From a virus: DNA of 22,872 nt. The stretch is from IMG/VR virus record IMGVR_UViG_3300042892_003729, positions 1 through 22,872 of that record. One strand, 5' to 3'. Below are positions 18,622 through 22,872 of this stretch, piece after piece. Below the pieces are notes generated by a model. That model was not told where the DNA came from and made no database searches. It was given only the letters and a program-made list of their open reading frames with translations. Numbering within the stretch: position 1 is the first letter of the stretch; the number at the start of each line of letters is the position of its first letter. Position numbers and translations under genes: made by a program.

Positions 18622-18843
18622 ATGAAAAATTTATTTTGGTCAATATGTATAATTGCTGGCATCACTGCATTATCATTAAATAATCCAGTATATGCCGAAG
18701 CAGAAGTTAAAGAAGTCTGCCGTGATAAGGTAGATAAAGCAGGAGTACCAGTTAAAAATAAAGACGGTACTGTCAAACAAGATTGTAAGAAAATCAAAGT
18801 GCATAAAAAATTAGAAGGCACGAAAGTTCCAGAAAAGAAATAA
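18622..18843 (+). CDS. Small secreted protein, lysine-rich
   Basis: 73 residues. MKNLFWSICIIAGITALSLN and NPVYAEAE form a signal peptide, probably cut after VYA (residues 23-25). The mature part is short and basic, with two cysteines (EVCRDK, QDCKK) and KKIKVHKKLEGTKVPEKK at the end. No family recognised. It is the last gene of the lysis block before the palindromic promoter at 18850-18892. Confidence 0.65.
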   Translation: MKNLFWSICIIAGITALSLNNPVYAEAEVKEVCRDKVDKAGVPVKNKDGTVKQDCKKIKVHKKLEGTKVPEKK

Positions 18844-18849
18844 AAACAC

Positions 18850-18877
18850 TTGACAAACTCAAAAGGTATAGTATAAT
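18850..18877 (+). promoter_or_regulatory. Sigma70-type promoter of the dnaJ-clpA operon
   Basis: TTGACA (18850-18855), a perfect -35, a 16-base spacer and TATAAT (18872-18877). The next start is dnaJ at 18914. The -10 lies in the inverted repeat described for 18861-18892. Confidence 0.82.
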
Positions 18878-18892
18878 ACTACTATACCTTTT
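18861..18892. promoter_or_regulatory. Perfect 13-bp inverted repeat overlapping the -10
   Basis: AAAAGGTATAGTA (18861-18873), centre TAATAC (18874-18879), TACTATACCTTTT (18880-18892). The arms pair fully. The position over the promoter -10 suits a repressor or activator operator. As RNA it would also fold into a hairpin followed by TTCTCC, so a terminator for the upstream lysis genes is an alternative reading. Confidence 0.7.
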
Positions 18893-18913
18893 CTCCTATC
18901 AAAGATAAAAACT

Positions 18914-19741
18914 ATGAAAGATTACTTCAATATTTTAGGCGTGGACGAATCTGCATCACCAGATGAGATTAAAAAAGCCTACAAAAAATTAGCAATGCAA
19001 CACCACCCAGATCGTGGTGGTGAACAAACTAAATTCCAAGAAATTCAGGAAGCTTATGCAACATTAAGTGATCCAGAAAAACGAGCCCAATGGGTACATG
19101 GTAATCAACAACATCATCACGGTGGGCATCCAGGATTCCAATTCAACTTCGGACAAGGAATGGATTTCGGTGATATTCTGCGGGGATTCCAAAATGGTGA
19201 TCCATTCGGACAATTCCGTCAACCAGCAAAAAACCGAGATTTGCGTGTAATGATGGAAGTCTCATTAGAGTCTACATTAGAAAATCAAGCACAACATATC
19301 AATGTTCAACAAGGCAACGGTACCAGAACAGTAACAGTAGATGTCCCACGCGGTGTCATGACTGGTATGCAAATGCGATGCCCAGGGCATGGTGATCATT
19401 CTAATACTTCTCTACCACCTGGAGATTTGTATGTTGAATTCCGTGTTCGTCAACATCCAAACTTCCAAACTGCAGGAACAGACTTACTACAGACAGCTAC
19501 TATCAATTGTATTGATGCAATCATCGGCACAAAGCATACGGTAGTAGGACTTGATGGTAAAAACTTTGAAATCGTTATACCTTCAGGTACTCAACAAAGT
19601 ACCAAATTTAGAATTCAAGGACAAGGATTATGGGTAATTAATCAAGCAGTACGAGGGGATCTATATATAGAGATAGCAATAACAGTTCCACAAACTATAT
19701 CCGCAACTCAGCTTCAACAACTACAACAACTGGTAAAATAA
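18914..19741 (+). CDS. dnaJ: DnaJ/CbpA-type J-domain co-chaperone
   Basis: 275 residues. The J domain (1-60) has DYFNILGVDESASPDEIKKA, YKKLAMQHHPDRGG (HPD at 31-33) and AYATLSDPEKRAQW. A Gly/His/Phe/Gln-rich linker follows (about 63-105, HHHGGHPGFQFNFGQG). The C-terminal substrate-binding domains include VDVPRGVMTGMQMRCPGHGD, GDLYVEFRVRQHPNF, CIDAIIGTKHTVVGLDG and GDLYIEIAI. There is no CxxCxGxG zinc domain, so it is CbpA-like. It stimulates Hsp70 (host DnaK). Own promoter; clpA follows after 3 bases. Confidence 0.93.
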   Translation: MKDYFNILGVDESASPDEIKKAYKKLAMQHHPDRGGEQTKFQEIQEAYATLSDPEKRAQWVHGNQQHHHGGHPGFQFNFGQGMDFGDILRGFQNGDPFGQFRQPAKNRDLRVMMEVSLESTLENQAQHINVQQGNGTRTVTVDVPRGVMTGMQMRCPGHGDHSNTSLPPGDLYVEFRVRQHPNFQTAGTDLLQTATINCIDAIIGTKHTVVGLDGKNFEIVIPSGTQQSTKFRIQGQGLWVINQAVRGDLYIEIAITVPQTISATQLQQLQQLVK

Positions 19742-19744
19742 TAC

Positions 19745-22045
19745 ATGGCAACACAATCTAATACTGAAATTGAAACTATTATTTTAAATTCTAGCAACTC
19801 AGCCAAGAAATTTAAGCATGAATATGTAACTCTTGAACATCTTGCATTGGCTATTGCACAGTATGCTCCGTTCAAAGAGATTACACTAAAATATGGTGCC
19901 GATATTGATGGGCTAGTAACTGATTTGAGTCAGTATCTGAAGGACCAAACTTATTTGATTTCAACTACTAATTCTGCTCCACGGAAAACACAAAGTTTAG
20001 AACGAGTATTTAATCGTGCATTAACTCAAGTTCTTTTTGGTGGCCGAGGACAAATTAAAGTAGTTGATTTACTTCTTAGCATCCTAACTGAAACAAATAG
20101 CTATGCTGCATACTTCTTTATGAAATATGGATTTGATAGGGCAACCGTCGTTACGATGTATCATCAACATTATGCCGAATCTGGCGGTAACAATTCTGCA
20201 ATGAATGTACAAGCAGATGAAATTCTTGCTGAATATTGCACCAATCTAAATGAAATGGCTAAGGCTGGTGAAATTGATCCAATCATTGGGCGTGATGCTG
20301 AACTAACTGAAATGGCTCAGGTACTTGCTAAGCGTAACAAGGCCAATGTGTTACTAGTAGGTGATCCTGGTGTCGGTAAAACAGTTCTGGCTGAAGGACT
20401 AGCTCGTAATATCGTTAACGGAGATGTACCAGAATATCTCAAGGACTATGTAGTCTATAATCTTGACATTGGATCACTATTGGCAGGATCTAAGTATCGC
20501 GGTGAGTTTGAAGAAAAGCTAAAAGATGTACTCAAGGCACTAAACCTTAAAGGCAAGACCATTCTATTCATTGATGAAGCTCATCAAATGCGTGGCGCTG
20601 GCAGCGGTTCAGCAAGTTCAGTTGACTTTAGCAATATGATTAAACCAGCATTGACCCGTGGTAAGATCAAAGTAATTGCTAGTACTACTTGGGAAGAATA
20701 TAGTCAAAGCTTTGAAAAAGACCGTGGACTTATGCGTAGGTTCTATCGTCTAACTGTAGATGAACCTACTTCAGTAGCAGCAAAAGAAATCTTGCGTGGT
20801 ATCAAAAAACATTTTGAGAAATTCCACGGTGGTATTATAAGTGACGAAGCAATTGATGCCGCAGTTGACTACAGTGTACGCTATCAAACTGATAAGAAAC
20901 TACCTGACAAGGCGATTGACTTAATTGATACTGCTTGTGCTAAGCAAAAGATCATTCCTGAAAATATGGGAACATTTGTTATCAATAAAAGCCATATCGT
21001 AGAGGCTATCAGCAAGGTCACTAAGATTCCAGCAGATCAAATTGGGGCTGATGCACCAAACAGTTTGGTTAATCTTGAAGCTAATATTCGGCAAGGCCTG
21101 TATGGACAGGACTCTGTAATCAATGATGTACTAGAGAAGATTTATGTCGCTAAGGCTGGCATCAAGACTCTAAATCGTCCTATTGGTAGTTTCTTGTTTT
21201 TAGGACCAACTGGAACTGGAAAAACTCAACTAGCAAAACTATTATCAGAAAACCTTAGCATGAAAATGATCAGGTTTGATATGAGTGAATACCAAGAGAA
21301 ACACAGTGTAGCTAAACTCATTGGTGCTCCTCCAGGGTATGTTGGTTATGATGATGCTAATCTAGGTGGTGGATTACTGATTAGTGCATTGGAAAAGAAT
21401 CCCAATGCCATTGTATTGTTTGATGAAATTGAAAAGGCACATCCTGATGTGTCCAATATCTTGTTACAATTCATGGACGAAGGATTTGTTACTGCTAGTA
21501 ATGGTAAGCGAGCCGATGCCAGGAATTCTATCCTGGTAATGACTAGTAATCTTGGTGCGGCTGACAATGAACGCAATCAAATTGGATTCGGACAAGAATT
21601 GCAGCGTACTGGAGAAGATGACAAAGCGGTAAAGGACTTCTTCAAGCCTGAATTCCGAAATCGTATTGATGCTATTTGTAAATTCGATCATCTGGATCGC
21701 ATCAGCATGAAGAAAATTGTTGCAAAGTTCATAGTTGAGATCAATGATCTATTAGCCGAGAAGCAACTTAAAATTCGCCTAAGTGAAGCAGCAGTTGATC
21801 ATTTGTTAGTTAAGGGATTTGATCATAAAATGGGTGCAAGGCCACTAGCCAGAGCTATTAATGATCTTATTAAAGTTCCAGTTAGTAAGAAAATCTTGTT
21901 TGAAGGGCTACCCAATGGTTCTGTTGTTAATATTGATTGTGTTGATGAGAAATTGACCTTTGATACTATCACTTACAACTTAGCATTACCATTAGATACA
22001 ACATTACCATTGGTGGATGAGCATGGCTTTATACGATTGGACTAA
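19745..22045 (+). CDS. clpA: ClpA-type AAA+ protein unfoldase
   Basis: 766 residues (E. coli ClpA 758). N domain 1-145; AAA-1 with Walker A GDPGVGKT (206-213), Walker B LFIDEAH (274-280), pore loop KYRG (250-253) and Arg pair 331-332; AAA-2 with GPTGTGKT (487-494), VLFDEIEKAH (557-566), pore GYVG (531-534), PEFRNRID (635-642) and sensor-2 GARP (697-700). It lacks the long middle domain of ClpB, so it is ClpA/ClpC-like. The loop NQIGFGQ has IGF at 613-615, matching the ClpP-docking IGL of ClpA. It would unfold proteins and could hand them to host ClpP; no clpP is in the window. In an operon with dnaJ. Confidence 0.95.
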   Translation: MATQSNTEIETIILNSSNSAKKFKHEYVTLEHLALAIAQYAPFKEITLKYGADIDGLVTDLSQYLKDQTYLISTTNSAPRKTQSLERVFNRALTQVLFGGRGQIKVVDLLLSILTETNSYAAYFFMKYGFDRATVVTMYHQHYAESGGNNSAMNVQADEILAEYCTNLNEMAKAGEIDPIIGRDAELTEMAQVLAKRNKANVLLVGDPGVGKTVLAEGLARNIVNGDVPEYLKDYVVYNLDIGSLLAGSKYRGEFEEKLKDVLKALNLKGKTILFIDEAHQMRGAGSGSASSVDFSNMIKPALTRGKIKVIASTTWEEYSQSFEKDRGLMRRFYRLTVDEPTSVAAKEILRGIKKHFEKFHGGIISDEAIDAAVDYSVRYQTDKKLPDKAIDLIDTACAKQKIIPENMGTFVINKSHIVEAISKVTKIPADQIGADAPNSLVNLEANIRQGLYGQDSVINDVLEKIYVAKAGIKTLNRPIGSFLFLGPTGTGKTQLAKLLSENLSMKMIRFDMSEYQEKHSVAKLIGAPPGYVGYDDANLGGGLLISALEKNPNAIVLFDEIEKAHPDVSNILLQFMDEGFVTASNGKRADARNSILVMTSNLGAADNERNQIGFGQELQRTGEDDKAVKDFFKPEFRNRIDAICKFDHLDRISMKKIVAKFIVEINDLLAEKQLKIRLSEAAVDHLLVKGFDHKMGARPLARAINDLIKVPVSKKILFEGLPNGSVVNIDCVDEKLTFDTITYNLALPLDTTLPLVDEHGFIRLD

Positions 22046-22745
22046 GTTCAATCCAGGAGTAAAACTGGTTTCTACAAAGAAGAAATTCTTTAACCAGTTT
22101 TATTACTCATTGAAATATCATGTACCAAAATGCAGAATTATTTGTTATTGGTCGGAAACTGATGCTGATACGCTACGCGAGAGAGTAGCATGGGCTAATG
22201 ACAGCAACAAATATTTTTATCGTAGCTATACCACACAACATGCTAACTATGCTCAATTAATAGATTTTGCAAAGTTACACAGAGACAAAAACCTTGGGGT
22301 TAAATTCAGACTTGAGGGCAATTTTTTTACTATATATGCTAAGACCGAATCTGAATTATATGAAGTAGCTAATAATCAGTTACAAGAATGGGGCAATGAT
22401 ATCCTTCAAGTAACTAGATTAGAAGATAATTCAGACGCAGTAGTATTAGATGACGGTAACATTTTAGTAAAGAAATCAAATGGATATGAATGGAAAGTTT
22501 TAATTAAAGAAGGATTCTACAACTACCATGACAAAAATTCAGTTGCCAATTACTTAATTAGTCTTGGTGACCAGATAAAAATCTCAGCAAATTTATTACA
22601 CCGACTACGATCCTCGAGTAAATACCAACGAGGCGGATATTTTTATACTACTGATCCACGAATAGCGGACATGATTAAATTAATATCTCCAGGCCTAATA
22701 GGTACAATACACAAATTAGTTATTACACAACATCAACAAAGTTAA
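22023..22745 (+). CDS. Hypothetical phage protein
   Basis: About 240 residues: MALYDWTKFNPGVKLVSTKK, CRIICYWSETDADTLRER, FRLEGNFFTIYAKTESELYE and WKVLIKEGFYNYHDKNS. The C-terminal part has HRLRSSSKYQRGGYFYTTDP, basic and aromatic. The N-terminal ALYDWTKF-P-VKLVSTKKKF pattern is one I associate with proteins of large phages, function unknown. I prefer Met at 22023 (GGTGG at 22012-22016 upstream) over 22017; both lie inside clpA, so the two are coupled. Confidence 0.62.
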   Translation: MALYDWTKFNPGVKLVSTKKKFFNQFYYSLKYHVPKCRIICYWSETDADTLRERVAWANDSNKYFYRSYTTQHANYAQLIDFAKLHRDKNLGVKFRLEGNFFTIYAKTESELYEVANNQLQEWGNDILQVTRLEDNSDAVVLDDGNILVKKSNGYEWKVLIKEGFYNYHDKNSVANYLISLGDQIKISANLLHRLRSSSKYQRGGYFYTTDPRIADMIKLISPGLIGTIHKLVITQHQQS

Positions 22746-22749
22746 ATCA

Positions 22750-22872
22750 ATGGAAAACACTACACCTAATATTATCACAGCAATGCCAGAAAAACCTGAA
22801 ATTTCATTACCAGGTAAAGATGCCACTTCAGTAGTTCAGCAAATTACAGATATAATGAAACAAAATAGTGCG
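22750..22872 (+). CDS. Hypothetical protein, 3' truncated by window edge
   Basis: 41 codons visible: MENTTPNIITAMPEKPEISL, PGKDATSVVQQITDIMKQNS. The frame is open to the edge of the window. The Pro-containing, polar start is followed by what looks like the first turns of a helix. No function can be assigned. Confidence 0.5.
   Translation, partial: MENTTPNIITAMPEKPEISLPGKDATSVVQQITDIMKQNSA

Noticed and set aside
18366-18821. 151-codon minus-strand frame opposite the holin tail
   Set aside because: It is opposite a repetitive Gly/Ser-coding stretch and crosses two + strand genes with good starts; no minus-strand start signal is seen.
1-22872. Host chromosome or prophage remnant instead of a virulent phage genome
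   Set aside because: dadA, glyA, symporter and chaperone genes are bacterial in type, but they are embedded without a break among tiny coupled genes, PhoH, a nested spanin pair and endolysin; no integrase, attachment site or ribosomal or housekeeping operon is visible.
1-22872. CRISPR array, tRNA or insertion sequence
   Set aside because: No spaced direct repeats, cloverleaf-like gap sequence, transposase or terminal inverted repeats were found; the only tandem repeat is the coding one at 2050-2205.

Overview
The window looks like part of a large tailed-phage genome (Caudoviricetes) infecting a Gram-negative bacterium. The sequence is AT-rich and very gene-dense. Almost all genes lie on the + strand and most are under 130 codons, commonly joined by ATGA or TAATG stop/start overlaps. 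A lysis block with a nested inner/outer spanin pair, a GH19-type endolysin and a putative holin indicates a phage of an outer-membrane-bearing host. PhoH, a truncated RNA ligase end, a Lar-like zinc ribbon and many small orphan proteins fit this. No capsid, tail or replication gene is visible, and I cannot name the host.

Layout: (1) 1-1500 holds the 3' end of an RNA ligase and small hypothetical genes. (2) 1494-5097 is an array of small paralogous genes with the pattern MNERI...L.E.A / FAELIVREC / HFGVxE, interspersed with unrelated small genes and an Ala/Trp/Arg/Asp tetrapeptide-repeat gene; one more paralog lies at 7758-8009. (3) 5097-8512 holds a small lipoprotein, a serine hydroxymethyltransferase (glyA), strongly acidic small proteins and a Lar-like zinc-ribbon protein. 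(4) 8556-12518 is an unusual amino-acid cassette: periplasmic solute-binding protein, glutamate/aspartate-type (SDF) symporter, a membrane-anchored protein and a DadA-like FAD amino-acid dehydrogenase. (5) 12515-14133 holds small unknowns and a CX5R phosphatase, closed by a bidirectional terminator. (6) phoH lies alone on the minus strand. (7) 15131-18843 holds two conserved phage proteins, nested spanins, endolysin, a DUF4337-like membrane protein, a putative holin and a small secreted protein. (8) 18914-22745 holds a DnaJ/CbpA-type co-chaperone and a ClpA-type AAA+ unfoldase behind a promoter overlapped by a perfect 13-bp inverted repeat, then an unknown gene and a truncated one.

How the parts may work together (inference): the transporter/binding-protein/DadA/GlyA set could feed host amino-acid and one-carbon metabolism during infection. 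The DnaJ-ClpA pair could redirect host protein quality control, because the ClpA homolog keeps an IGF tripeptide where ClpA proteins dock ClpP. The small-gene array looks like a fast-evolving accessory region in which the conserved C-terminal codons of one gene also form the Shine-Dalgarno site of the next. Sigma70-like promoters (two with an identical extended -10, TGTTATAAT) suggest use of host RNA polymerase.
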